64,000 nucleotides of DNA from Naganishia liquefaciens (Eukaryota; Basidiomycota; Tremellomycetes; Filobasidiales; Filobasidiaceae), in the NCBI GenBank assembly GCA_013423385.1, contig BLZA01000021.1, forward strand, positions 1,116,001 through 1,180,000, written 5' to 3'. Position 1 is the stretch's first letter, and each line of letters starts with the position of its first letter. The position numbers and the translations under genes are program-made. Under the pieces are notes generated by a model that did no database searches, was not told the DNA's origin, and saw only the letters and a program-made list of their open reading frames with translations. This document shows, piece after piece, positions 1 through 11,591 of the stretch.

Positions 1-442
1 TAATCAACCGTGAACCTGCTGGTGAACCTCAAAAGTCAGGCTAAATGAACAATGCCCCGCGGTTCCCCGCTGGGTCTCGAACCAGCTCGAGGAAGCCCCA
101 CGACTAGCGCATAAGCTAGAACATCCCTCTTCCGTTTCACAGATCGAAACCCCTGAGAATCGGTTGTGTTGCTTTGCTTTCATGGACTCCAGGCCGATGT
201 TGCAGCGATGCGACGGGATTTGTGAGGCGTTCATACCTCTGGCAAATTATACTAAGCAGGCACCGGGTTATCTTTGCAACGATGCCCATCTGTTGTTCGC
301 GCCTTTCCGGCTGCATACTGGTACCAACAGTATGCGGAAAGCATCAGGAGGTTCGGAGGATATATGATATCCTTTAAGTCGTTGTCAAGAAGAGCCTGGA
401 ACGCGGTCAGGGCCAAAGTAACATCAATCAGGGAACGTTACC

Positions 443-448
443 TATATA
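443..448 (+). promoter_or_regulatory. TATA box of the sugar transporter
   Basis: TATATA lies 86 bases before the chosen start codon, a normal spacing for a fungal core promoter. It is a short match, so it is only suggestive. Confidence 0.4.
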
Positions 449-533
449 CTGGCAGCGTGGACATCGCAACTCTCTTCCCGACGGACACTCCCAAAGTCCT
501 GCGTCTCTTCTTTTTGTCTCAGACCCGGTCACC

Positions 534-2837
534 ATGGCGCCAACACCGAAAGACTACACGGCGATGACGAAGAGGGAGCTCATCTACTCTTTCAGCATCG
601 TCACGGTACTCTTTTTCATCTGGGTAAGTATCACTTGTCACGAATGATGGGTATAACGGACAGCTTACATGACGCCTTGCTTGCTACAGGGGTTCTCATA
701 TGGGTGAGTGTCGCCACAGAGAAGTCGGCTCTCCAACCCTGGACTGAACGAGCTTCATTTCATGAATATCTCCTAGTTTACTCGACGTTCTCAACGCGCA
801 TTGTATGCCGGATTGAGCCTCACCGACTTTTACTCAGCTGATCCTGTACCGGTCCTTCAGTCCTAAATATCTTTGGGCTGACGAAAGCCCAAAGCACACT
901 GCTGCAGTTTGCCTACTTCGTCGGTGAGCCACTTCCGTGTCGGTCAAGTTTCAGCCGGGACTAAGCGCCGTCTCCAATAGCCTACCTTGTGGCCGCTCCG
1001 CCTATGGGTTTATTCATGCGAAAGTATGGTTACAAGCTGGGTATTCATATCGGTCTAGCTCTCTTTTCCACTGGTGCTATCCTTTTCTGGCCATCGGCAA
1101 AGTTTGAACAGTACGGAATGTAAGTAGAAGCAGCAAGAAAAATCCTCGCAGGGCGACTGACATGACATTTGCCGCAGGTTCGTCGCCTTTACCTTTGTCA
1201 CGGCAAGCGGACTCGCAACCCTGGAAGTAGCAGCCAATTCGTATATTTCTGTTTTGGGTCCACCAAAATATGCCGCCCTACGTCTGGTATTGGCTCAAGG
1301 CTTCAACGTGAGTGAGATCCTGAGTGTGACTAAGTCAACATTCGTGCTCAATTTCCACCGTCTTCCAGGGAATCGCCACCGTCATTGGACCCCTCATTGC
1401 GTCTAATGCATTCTTCGTGAGCTTCGATGCAGTCCGATAATTGAACTTTTCAAGCAAGCATCTGACATAGCCTGATCACAGAACGGCGAGAACGCAAATT
1501 CGTTGGGAACGGTATGCTCGTTAGTCGGCTATTCGGGAGGCTGCTTCTCACTTTCTTTCCAAAAGGTACAATATGTCTATCTTGCAATGTCGTGTCTCGG
1601 TATAGTGGTCAACATTGCATTCTATTTCGCCAAATTGCCTGAAGTCGCTCAGGTCGTCGCGTCCGATACCCAGGAAGTCGTCAGTGTGAAAGGGTTCTTC
1701 AAGAAGTATCACACAATCGCTGGATTCTTTGCGGAATTTGCATACGTGAGTGAACTTTGTGGATCTATTGCAGGATGATATTGATTTCGCTGTCTTGTAG
1801 GTCGGTGCTCAAGGTGATTTCCTTGTCATCCGAGGTCTGCCTTTGATAACGCTGAGCGTGACTCGTTATAGTCGCTGTCGCATCTTTCACCATCTTCTAC
1901 ATTGTTGAACAACCGGGCATCTCCCCGGCTATCAGCCATGCCACCGCATCAAACATGTTTAGTGCATGCCAGGCTGTCTTTACTGTCGGTCGATTCATCG
2001 GCGTTGTCTATCTCCGGTATGTCGCCAAGCCATATGGATACAGTCACCTGGAACTCATGTGCTGCCACGCTCATGTGCCTCCAGATACGTTGATCCTGCT
2101 TTCGCCCTCTTCGTCAATGGCGTCGGGCTGATCATCTTCAGCATACTGACGTCCACAGTCTCCGGAAGAGGTCAGCACCCCTTCGTCCCGATCATTGCGC
2201 GCTTATCGTGGCTGACTACTCGCGATCGCAGGCGGCATCGCATGCTTGTTCCTCGTGTTCTTCTTTGAAAGTGTCTGTTACCCTGTAATTTTCACTGTCG
2301 CCACGGCGGATCTTGGTAGCTACGCAAAGCTTGGTTCCGGAGTGCTTTCTGCGTGAGTTTGATGGCCAGACGTCATTCTGCGCATGTCCTGAAAGCGAGA
2401 TTGCGAATAAATAGTGGCGTGAGCGGCGGTGCTCTCTGGCCAACGCTAACGGGTCTGGTCTCCGATAATGTCAATACCCACACGGCCTTCTTCATTCCGA
2501 TGGTAAGTCCCTCGGTGAGCGAGTCCCAAGGCGCTCAATTCATCTCCTTGCTTGTTTCATGCAGGCTGGCTTCATCCCTTTGATGCTGTACGGATTGGTC
2601 ATGTGGATCAACCGAAGCAAGAAGTACGCTGGCCGTATTACTATTTGGCAAACGGAAGTGAGTCAATTCAGTCACCGCTTGAATTGAACGGTCGCTCATT
2701 CTCTTCGCCCTTTTTAGATCGCTTTGAAATCGGACAGCTCTGTCGAGACTGCTATTCCAAACGATACGACCGAGATGGTCAAGGGGGAGAGTGAACACGT
2801 CGAGTCGGCCTCCATTCGCGAGAAGGAGAAGTTTTGA
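534..2837 (+). CDS. FucP-type sugar permease (MFS)
   Basis: A 12-helix major facilitator that should carry hexoses (fucose, glucose or galactose type) with protons across the plasma membrane. The first exons splice to residues including TKRELIYSFSIVTVLFFIWG, GFSYGLLDVLNAH and NIFGLTKAQSTLLQFAYF. These are the hallmark first-helix region of the FHS/FucP family (FxWGF..G..D.LN.HF). Later exons give FVAYLVAAPPMG, GLATLEVAANSYI and the QGFNGIATVIGPLIAS helix. The C-terminal cytoplasmic tail is acidic and ends EKEKF. About ten short introns interrupt the gene. The ATG at 534 sits in a good context (accATGG) and is the first in the reading frame. The substrate cannot be decided from sequence. Confidence 0.85.
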
Positions 2838-3456
2838 TGAAGTTGGGAGATCGAACTTTGGGTACGAATACGCTGCCCCACAGAAGCCTCCTTTGAACAA
2901 ATAATTCACGGGCAAAGTATACGAAATAAGACGCGCTATCAATGAAGAACGTTGTATCTATAGGAATTAGGCATCGCGTATTAGGAGAGGAGATGGTAGA
3001 GTTCTAGCTGGACAGATTTTGGAAAAATAATGCTCGTCGCTTCTCGAGTGATTGCTTTGGAGCTCGACTCTCGGCTTGACGAAAGCTCGTCAAGACTTGT
3101 GATGTATTGTGATTAGTGGCTCTCAGTCCAGGCAGCAACGTTATACCTGTCTGACTGCAAGCCAAGGCAGCGATGCATAGGCTCCTCGCGCGCGCCCGCT
3201 GAGGCCGATTTACCCTAATTTGACTTTGTAAACAGCCGTCGCGTTAGGGGCCGACGACTTGTCGACTGCTCCTTTTAATGACTTCTCATCGCTGCTACCT
3301 TTCTCTGTTTCCTTGTATCGCAGCATTCCGGGTCTGAAGCAGATCCCGAGATGAACCGAGCTCGATAGCCTTCTCATCTTCCGCGACACGCACGACACGA
3401 GATCACGAAGTTGTTCCGCACGCAGCGCGTCCTTCAAGCTTCTCTGATCAGCAAGG
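2838..3456. other. Intergenic, transporter to RSC1/2-like gene
   Basis: The stretch holds the 3' end of the transporter and the promoter of the bromodomain gene. I see no further gene in it. Confidence 0.5.
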
Positions 3457-6400
3457 ATGTTGCCTGCACAGTTGCAAGAATGTCAGCACATCTTGCAAGC
3501 GGTCATCAATGCCAGGGATAACAGGTCAGTGAGACTGACCGAATGTCCCATGTCATGTACTGAATCAGTCCGGATAGACGAGATGTCAGTCCCGTCTTCA
3601 TGGCCTTGCCTGACAAAAAGCTGTTTCCGGACTACTATGCGGTCATCCCAGAACCTATCTGCTTGAATCTCATCAACGTAAGCCTGATACATCAAGCTTG
3701 GATCATTACCTGACATCTGCGTCCCTCTCAGACCCGTCTCAAGAAGAACCAGTATAAAACGCCCGAAGATTTTTTGAAGGACGTGGATTTGGTCTTCCTC
3801 AATGCACAGTTCTGTACGTATCGATCGTCCTCTTACGGATCTTAAGATGATCTCAACATTCTCAAAAGACAACAAAGAAAAGTCTGGGATTCACAAGGAC
3901 TCTGTCATGCTGGAGGTGAGCACCTCTAGCGTGTCAGGAGGGGCAGCTTCTTGATGATCTTCCGCTTGCAGAAACTGGTCTTCTACATCTATCGTCAGCT
4001 GCTCCTGAAAGGCACTCTTCCCGAAGTCATTGATGACGCACTTCGTACGAAAATGAATGCACCGCGAACTAAAGGACGGCCAGCCAAGAATCCCCTCATA
4101 GACAACTACAAGAGCCTCAATCCCGACATCGCCGCCGTTGAACCTTCAAAAAAACCGGCTGCTTCCATTCGACCTAGCGTTCCCAGCGGCGCTCCTGAGA
4201 TCTTATCCAGTCCTTCAGCACCACCAACATTGGCACAAAAGCCATCAGGGGGCGATCAATTCGTGACATCCGCGCCGAGCCATCCATCAGTGTTGGAGGC
4301 AGCACCGATGTCCAGCAACAAGCAGGCAACTTCGCCGTCAGTAGCTCCAGTCCCGCAAAAAGCTAGCCATGCCGGAGGTGCCTCACGCCTCGTTGCACCT
4401 CCAACTCCTGCAACTTATCCGGAAGTTGTGATTCCAGAAAAAATCCCGGGGCTGGATGATCAAGATTTCGCAACTATCACCGAGCATGCGCGCATTAGGG
4501 CCGAAGCCGATAGGACGATGGCCAAATGGACTGGGCCCGTTGAAAATATTCCGGCCGATCCCAAAGACGAGGGCAACCGAATACCTGGTAGCGGTTGGTG
4601 GGGCGATGAGCATAATGGTGCAATGGAAAACTGGCAACAGCGCGCTGTACATATCGTTGACAAGTTGAGGGCGTATGTGGACTCCGAGTACGTACAGCGT
4701 TCACGGTAGAGATCTTGTGGCCCCTGACATGAGCCGTTTGCCCTCTAGCGGGAGCCGTCCGTGCGCAACCATCGAACAGGTGCCTATGACTTCCAATATT
4801 CCGTTCCTATCATACAAGGTAAACATCAGTCAACCGCCTATTGTGTTGAGTTGTCGGGGTACTGACTCCTATCCAGCATCCTCTGTCTTTCCAAAGTATC
4901 ATCAGCAACTTGATGAACGGCGTGTATCCGACAATGAAAGCGTTCGACTTTGAAATGACCCGCATCTTCGAAAAGGCTCGGCGATACTATCCTCGTGTGA
5001 CGCCCTCATACGGAGCAGTCCTGACAATGCAGGTGAGTAGCTGAACTTTGTTGCGCAGGGCAGTATCCTCATGATCTTATCTAGCGCATGTACAATACAT
5101 TGACATCCCTTCATGATTCGCGAGAGCTTCCGCCGGGTGTGCCGCCGCCTTCAACTGTCGCTTTTGCATCTTTACCCGCCGGTCCCGGTAACGCGAAACC
5201 CATGAATGACAATGGTGGTATCAGGGATCCACGCGAATTCACCGGATTCCGAGTTGCGACCAAAGACAGAGTCTTTACGAACATGGCAAAGTACAAAGGC
5301 ATGGCATACAAGATCGGTGAGTTGCCTGCTCCCGCTGTTTGCACCAACTCATTACGCCTGTTCTCCAAGGTGATTATGTGCACGTCGCGAACCCGGATGA
5401 TCCTTCCCGACCGATCCCGGCGCAGATCTATCGATCGTTCATTCCTACCAAGTAGGTACTGCAAATTACATTCTGGACAAGGCGTACTTACTGCGGCTCA
5501 TGCGCCAACAGTCAAGCCCCGCGACACATGATCACTGTCTGCTGGTACTTCCGTCCAGAACAGGCAAGTCTTGTCTAAGCGGGTGCTGGCCTTCGTTACC
5601 TGACCGATGAATGCATTTGATGTACAGACTGTGCATCAACCCACTCAACTCTTCTACGAAGACGAGGTTTTCAAGACCGGACACATGGTAGATCATCCTG
5701 TAGAGGATATCATAGAGCGCATAGGATGCCAATTCTACACGAAAGTAAGTCTACGCCTTGCCTGTAATCTGGAGCCGAGACTAATCCTTTCGCTTCAAGT
5801 ATATTCGCGGACGACCTCTCAAAGGCGAATGGTATCCAGGTTGGCCGCTCTGTAGGTTCCATGGTCGTCAAGACAGTCAATGGCAAGCTAAAGAAATGAG
5901 CCTAGATGTTTGCGCATCACGTTACAACGAGAAGGAACGCTTGATGGTCAGAATTAAGAATTGGGGTTCATGCATTCCTGAGGTATGTGTGCTCGCGGCT
6001 AGCTGAGTTTTAACTAATCTGCCGCTTACTACTTACAGGAATTGCGCAAGAGCGACTTCATGCAGGTGACGCAGTTTGACAAATCGCCACATATTTTGCT
6101 TCTCATCAAGAGTCCCTTCCTGCGAGGCGTTCGGCCTGGTACTCCGGGCGTTTGTGGATTCTTGTCAAATGATGTTGGCCAAACGGCGAACGAGAAGCGT
6201 GGAGCTCAGGATGAGGCGCTCTCCGAGAATGAGGAAGGCGGAGGAGAAGGCGGAGCTCAAAGCGCGTCTGGCGGCAGACCAGCCAAGAGACCACGAACCG
6301 AGGAGCAATCTCCCCTTGCTACCGAGTCCAAGTTGGTTCCGCCTTCATCCGAATTGCGTCCTCGCTCAGCCGTGCCCACACCAACATTGACTAGCACGTC

Positions 6401-7378
6401 CCCGCTCGTTTCGCAACCTTCGCCGCTGCAATCAGCTACAGCTCAACCAGCGCCGATTCACACGCATCTGACGGGATTCACTGCGGCTCCCGCGGATCGC
6501 CCACCACCGCAGGCCTCACAGTCTTCATTCACTGGACCGCATTCAATCGGTAAGTGTAACGCCAACGAATGTGGCTCGGCTCATTCCACCTCTACTGCTA
6601 GTCCCGCGGAACCGAAACAACCCTTTCACCTATCCCCCTTCACATCAACCCCCACCAGGGGTACAGATTTCGCATTATCCCACTGGTTTGCAGGCGTCAA
6701 GACCGCTTGATCCTTCTGCTCCGGTGCCCGTTCCTCCTCGACCTCTTGGTTACGTGCAAGGCTCTACTTACTCGCTCAATACGCAGCCCATCCGACCAAT
6801 CTCCAATACGCAACACCAATACAATGATCACAGTTCTGGTCAAGATCAGAGACGACCGCAGACTATCGTACACGGGCACCAACAAGGGGGCGTACCCCAG
6901 CAGAATCAGCATATTGACCCAAGGAGTTCATCCCAATCAGGTGCAGGTAGTCGTGCTCGGCCTGGAGAGAGGACAATCGCGAGCTTGTACGGCAGTGCCT
7001 ACGAGATGGAGCGGTTGTGCGAGACCGAAGTCCTGCCTGAGAGTACTGGTGAGTCCATCTCGCTGCATAGTTTACTGGCACGCTGACTTCCCCTCTTCAG
7101 TGAACATGCTTGACCGAGATCCCGCGACGAACCGTGTCCTATGGTTCTCCGGTCCGCCTATCGACATCATCGTCCCAGCACAACCAAAGCATTCTGCCGA
7201 ATACCTGGCCTTCTTGGCCAAGAAGCGCTTGCAGAGCAGCCTAGCTGACGGCGAGACCGCAGGCTCAGATGGCATTCTTACGATGTCGGAAAAGAATGGT
7301 ATCGTCAATACGGGCGAAAAGGGGGCTTGGGTTGACGTGGAACGAGATGTGAAGCGTTTGCTGATGGAATTAGAGTAG
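3457..7378 (+). CDS. RSC1/RSC2-like chromatin remodeller subunit
   Basis: Probable subunit of the RSC nucleosome-remodelling complex in the nucleus; it reads acetyl-lysine and helps place the complex at promoters. The spliced protein starts MLPAQLQECQHILQAVINAR. A first bromodomain follows (LFPDYYAVIPEPICLNLIN, then TPEDFLKDVDLVFLNAQFYN). After a Pro/Ser-rich linker comes a second, divergent bromodomain (LSFQSIISNLMNGVYPTMKA, RRYYPRVTPSYGAVL). Then a BAH domain runs from GDYVHVANPDDPSRPIPAQI through WYFRPEQ, QLFYEDEVFKTG, EWYPGWPLYVC, SRYNEKERL and RIKNWGSCIPEELRK. A Pro-rich tail ends with a short conserved segment (RDPATNRVLWFSGPPIDI). This order of bromo-bromo-BAH is that of yeast Rsc1 and Rsc2. 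About a dozen introns are present; one of 54 bases inside the BAH domain keeps frame and carries no stop. Confidence 0.88.
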
Positions 7379-7518
7379 AGCAGCGGTGAATTCAGAGTCG
7401 CATAAGCTTACACGAAAGAACGCGGTGACTAGGTTGTCGATGTTTGTAACTGCGTCTCCTACCTACACTTTTGGATGGATCGTTGTACGAGTTCGATCCG
7501 TACAGATGGATCTGTCAT

Positions 7519-7652
7519 GTTGCATTCACTGAAGAGCTGTCGCTTCGCAATTCCAAGCATAAACCACAGGTGCTGCTGTAATCAATGGTTTATGCTCGTC
7601 AAAGCCGATACGCGAGTCAGCTCTTCATGACGCGTTTGATGTGAAATGCAAC
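7519..7652. repeat. Nested imperfect palindrome (hairpin or MITE-like)
   Basis: Three nested inverted arms are visible. TGAAGAGCTG (7530-7539) pairs with CAGCTCTTCA (7618-7627), AGCATAAACCA (7556-7566) with TGGTTTATGCT (7586-7596), and an outer GTTGCATTCAC (7519-7529) with GTGAAATGCAAC (7641-7652, one extra A). The element starts 140 bases after the stop codon of the bromodomain gene. I see no coding capacity or clear target-site duplication. Confidence 0.6.
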
Positions 7653-8573
7653 TGCTGACGGAAATCGGGGCGGTCATGTCCATTTTATTTTTCGGTCGAC
7701 CGGGATTGGTCGGTCGCGCGGAGAGGAGACAAGGGACGCCCAGTCTCCCTTTAATCTATGAGGATTGCGTCGACCCATCTATCTGCAGGTATACCACATA
7801 TTCCCGAGGCTAACCCCGCAAAGCATCAGCGCCATATATCATCATCGCCTTAGGTGGAGCTTTATCGCAAAACATCAGAAGGACGACATATCAGAATCGC
7901 CAAGACTTCAAAGTTCTCCAGTCTCTCGAATCTCTATTCCGGACATCCTCCGACATACTTCCATCGGATCATACATCCCCTGACAATCAATGAAGAAGAA
8001 ATCCAGTAATAGTGGCTTAAACGCGTTCCCTTCTGTTGCTTGCGGGTAAGTCGAAATCCTTGTTCATCGAGAGATCGCTGCACAAGGCTTGATCACTGCT
8101 TTCCTTTCTTTTACATCGCCTTAACATGCTCCCGCCCGACACGATAGCCCCGTCCACGACCGAGCAGCAACATCTCTCCGACCCCAGCTCTTGATTCTTA
8201 CGCTTCTATCATCTGGAGGCAAACCACCCTAATTTGGCCTTCACTTTCGCCACAATTTTCGAAGCCGACTTCCGTTCCGCTGACATCGGTCCATCGAGTA
8301 GCGCGTTCAATTACTAGCTCAATCCAAGTCATCAGGAAAGACTTGCAGTAAAAAGCTTTATAATAGCAGGCTTCAGTTCGCAAATTCAGCCAGACGAATG
8401 GGATAATACATCTTTCCAAGGTCCGCAACGTCACACCTTCTCGTGGCAGTAATCAGAGGATTAGTAGAGGATTCACTTGGGAGGAAAGAATATCAGGAAA
8501 GACGAGGATTCACGAAAAAAGCGTATTCCGCATCTAGCAACCCAAAACTCGTCACATAACATCAGCAGTCACA
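7653..8573. other. Intergenic and 5' leader before the 712-residue ORF
   Basis: About 0.9 kb of AT-richer sequence holds the presumed promoter and leader of the next gene. No gene is recognised here. Confidence 0.4.
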
Positions 8574-10712
8574 ATGCAGGCTCTGAAAGCACTCCCGCTC
8601 ATGCGCCCTTCGCGATCCAGCTCGCCGGCACCGCCGGTCACCACTACCACCAACGGCGATTCTCACCCGACTCCTTGGAATGGGGTACCAGCAGGCAACG
8701 CTCTACCGAATGTTGCAAGATCATCTTCTGCTCAACCTCGATCCCGCTCGATCACACGACCTCTTGGGGGTCTGTCTCTGAGCAAGGAAGCAGCGTTGAC
8801 GCCTCATCATACTGGACCTGCTGGCACATCCACCCCTAGTGGTACCGCTCCAGGGCTTGCGCTCAACGGTCACACGACTGGCAAGACTGGAACATCCCCT
8901 CCGAATTCCAGGCCGTCAACTCCAGGCATCGCACCGTCGGCTTCCATGGGTAATCTCGGCAACGGGGACAGCGGACTGGCCGTGGGTGGTGTGATCGACG
9001 CTATCGGTCTACGACTGAACGAACAGGTCAACAAGACCTGTCTCGGCGTCGATTCGCTTGGAAGGAAGGGATTCAAAAAGGGTGCAGGATGGGCTTTGGG
9101 TCAAGCCATTGTCAAGGAGCTGCCTGCGCCATCAGCCGATGCGTACTTGCTTCGTGCCGTTCTTCGGACCGCTGTCAAGTCGCTCACCATCTACACGTCG
9201 CGACTCGAATACTTTATGTTGCCCGTCATCACCGATCCAGCATTCGCAGCTCCGATGCAGTTACAAGCTCCGCCTATTGCTCTCGGTCACGCTTCCACTC
9301 TGCTCAATCCGACTCAAATGTTCGTCCTGAGCGTGTGCCACGCTGCATGGGAGACCTGCGAAGTCCTCGAAGTCGCCCTCGAAACGTCGACGTTTCCTCG
9401 CTTCGTTACCGACCTCCTTCGGCCCGGCATGGACAAACTTGACTCGATCGTTGCTCGAGTTGTTACACCTCTACTCGCAGGTCTCAAGAAGGAGTTGATT
9501 TTGTCACTCGACCTAGATGCAACCCCTTCCGTTTCCCCGACGCCGAATGGACACAAGACCTTGCCTGCCACGACTGCCGCGACCGCGCCTGCCGCTCTTC
9601 CAGCTTCCATTCCAGTTAAAGCGGCCTCTCATATTCCGGTCTGCATGCGCACGTTCGCTGCCAAAGTCGACGGTGCGCGACATGCATTCGAGCTCATCTG
9701 CAAGGACTGCCAGGAGGACGGTGAAAGTTGGATCGCAAGTGTGGTGGTGTCTGTCGTATGGCGCGGAATCGTCAATTGCACGGCGAAAACCGACATCGAG
9801 GATACCAAGATATTCGCGGCGTCCGCTTCAACTCATGGCCGGCCTCCTAGCCCAGAATCTATGGCTCGGGCTTTGGCCTCTCTGGCCAAGGATGGAACTC
9901 TTGGTACGGCCGCTCCTGCGACCGCTTCCGTCGGGGGCGCAGTCGTCAAGATGGCGAGTATCCTGCCGTCTCGAACCGCGTCGCGTCCGCCCTCTCCGCC
10001 AAAGAAGGCTGCAGAGCTCCCTGTCATTCCGGGAGCCACAGGCAATGCCATTCCTCCTGCGGCGCTGATTCTAGCGTCGTTCGAAGCGCTCGTCACCCGA
10101 CTCGTTTCGGGTCTCGTTCAAAAGCCTGCTGCCATTGCGCCGTCAGCAAACGATCCGACGGTCACTGAACATCTCGCTCGAGAGGCACTCGCAGAAGCGC
10201 TCGAGGCCATCACTTCTATGAAGATTGTTGTGACGGCTCTCGAACGGCCTCCGTCATACATGCTCGACATCTTGCAGCACCTCAAGGACGATGTTGAGAT
10301 GGAGAATGCGCATGACGAGGCGGTAGTTGATGCGGCGGAAGACGTTCCTGCGGTCCTGCTCTATCGACTGCTTGCGAAAAAGCTCAACAAGTCTATCGGA
10401 CATCTCGCAGAGTCGATCGGGATTCGAGGTGCCCCGACTCTGCGCTCTCCGGCTCAGGTATGGGGCATTGCCGAGGAAGATTATGAGCGTCAAGTGCTCT
10501 CCGCTTTCAGCGTTGCCGAAGAGCGGGCCCGACGGGTCGCTCTCGTTTACAAGGCTGAATTGGAACGCATCACCAAGGATCTTGCGGCGCTCGTCAAATC
10601 CTCAGGTCACGCTCCGTCTGATTTGCAACGAGATGCGGTCAAGACATGGATCAAGAACATGAACCTTGCGCTTGCATCGACCGCTGGCGTTTCCTGCGTT
10701 TTGCCCTTTTGA
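8574..10712 (+). CDS. Unrecognised protein of 712 residues
   Basis: A single intronless frame starts at an ATG preceded by CACA. The first 150 residues are Ser/Thr/Pro/Gly-rich and probably disordered. From about residue 150 there is an ordered, mainly helical region: LGRKGFKKGAGWALGQAIVK, LRAVLRTAVKSLTIYTSRLE, VCHAAWETCEVLEVALE. Two further Ala/Ser/Pro linkers separate a Cys-bearing helical block (HAFELICKDCQEDGESW) from a C-terminal coiled or helical block (YERQVLSAFSVAEERARRVA). No membrane segment or signal peptide is seen. I do not recognise the family. The lack of introns contrasts with nearly every neighbour, but codon use looks ordinary and coding is well supported by length. Confidence 0.75.
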   Translation: MQALKALPLMRPSRSSSPAPPVTTTTNGDSHPTPWNGVPAGNALPNVARSSSAQPRSRSITRPLGGLSLSKEAALTPHHTGPAGTSTPSGTAPGLALNGHTTGKTGTSPPNSRPSTPGIAPSASMGNLGNGDSGLAVGGVIDAIGLRLNEQVNKTCLGVDSLGRKGFKKGAGWALGQAIVKELPAPSADAYLLRAVLRTAVKSLTIYTSRLEYFMLPVITDPAFAAPMQLQAPPIALGHASTLLNPTQMFVLSVCHAAWETCEVLEVALETSTFPRFVTDLLRPGMDKLDSIVARVVTPLLAGLKKELILSLDLDATPSVSPTPNGHKTLPATTAATAPAALPASIPVKAASHIPVCMRTFAAKVDGARHAFELICKDCQEDGESWIASVVVSVVWRGIVNCTAKTDIEDTKIFAASASTHGRPPSPESMARALASLAKDGTLGTAAPATASVGGAVVKMASILPSRTASRPPSPPKKAAELPVIPGATGNAIPPAALILASFEALVTRLVSGLVQKPAAIAPSANDPTVTEHLAREALAEALEAITSMKIVVTALERPPSYMLDILQHLKDDVEMENAHDEAVVDAAEDVPAVLLYRLLAKKLNKSIGHLAESIGIRGAPTLRSPAQVWGIAEEDYERQVLSAFSVAEERARRVALVYKAELERITKDLAALVKSSGHAPSDLQRDAVKTWIKNMNLALASTAGVSCVLPF

Positions 10713-11193
10713 CTATATGATGGCGCTCAGCTGTGCAGATCTTTGCCCGCTATGACTACCTTTTGTTTCGCTCGGTCTACGTTGTCTGTGTCTGATTTCT
10801 TTTTTCGTCTCGTCTATTGGGATAGATGTTCGTTGTCTGTATAATGTCTGCAGATATTTTCTCTACTATGCATATTCTTTGGTTCCCAAACATTCGTTCA
10901 GACAAAAGAGTCGCGATGCATCATGTGTCGCCAGTACATCATCGGAATATAGCAGAAGCAAAACAATAGCCGGTTCAACGACTATGAGCCTCATACGTAA
11001 TGGTTATGTGGGACACCGGCATTAGTCACTACGGAAAGGTATGAACGAGCGATGTGGGATCGGACAATCGCCTCATACGTGAAAAGACGTCCAACGAGCA
11101 TTCTCCATTCAATTGCTTGTATTCCTGTTCATTTCACTATACAACTGTGTTGGTGCTTCGCTTGTGCGTTTCAACTTGAACAAGTCGAGTGAT

Positions 11194-11491
11194 TTACTGC
11201 TCCTCCTGGGGGGTACCGGAGGACTTGCCGCCCTTAGCGCCTTCGACGTGGGGGTCGGGTCCGTCTACAAAGAAGAAGAGATGTCAGTGCCTGTTGTGGA
11301 AGGTATCGAGGAGGGGCTTTACTTACCCTTGCCACCGAAGCCGTGCTCAGAAGAAACTCGCTTGTCGGGGGTTCCGTCCTTCTTCACTAATTAGGAGTTG
11401 AGATGTCAGAACGAGGGAAGTGCAAAAACTGTCGAGAAGACTCACATCCATCGTGCTCGGAAGGCTTGTAGGTTTCACCGGTGGAAGACAT
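11194..11491 (-). CDS. Small hydrophilic stress-type protein (58 aa)
   Basis: Three exons (11446-11491, 11327-11386, 11194-11264) join in frame with GT-AG ends to a 58-residue, very hydrophilic protein. It contains SEHDGLKKDGTPDKRVSSEH, GFGGKDG and VEGAKGGKSSG. The pattern of a HDGLxxDGxPDxRV block followed by a KGG motif resembles small fungal conidiation/stress proteins and the KGG repeats of bacterial stress proteins. The resemblance is recalled from pattern, not searched. No catalytic residues are expected; such proteins are thought to be disordered and induced in dormancy or stress. A TATA box lies 93 bases upstream. The perfect frame through two short introns supports it as a real gene. 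Confidence 0.7.
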
Positions 11492-11583
11492 TGTTGTTGT
11501 GTTGTTGATTGCTTGGTTTGAGCGTGAGAATGTTTGTGAGGAGAAGAGCAAAGACGTGAAGGGATCCCCTCAATTTCGGTCTG

Positions 11584-11591
11584 TATATATA
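11584..11591 (-). promoter_or_regulatory. TATA box of the small stress-type gene
   Basis: TATATATA lies 93 bases upstream of the start codon at 11491 and is followed by a C/T-rich leader on the coding strand, as in strongly expressed fungal genes. Confidence 0.5.

Noticed and set aside
62-130. A minus-strand tRNA gene, from a perfect GGTTCGAGACC B box
   Set aside because: The T-arm stem does not pair in register, there is no good A box, and only four acceptor-stem pairs form.
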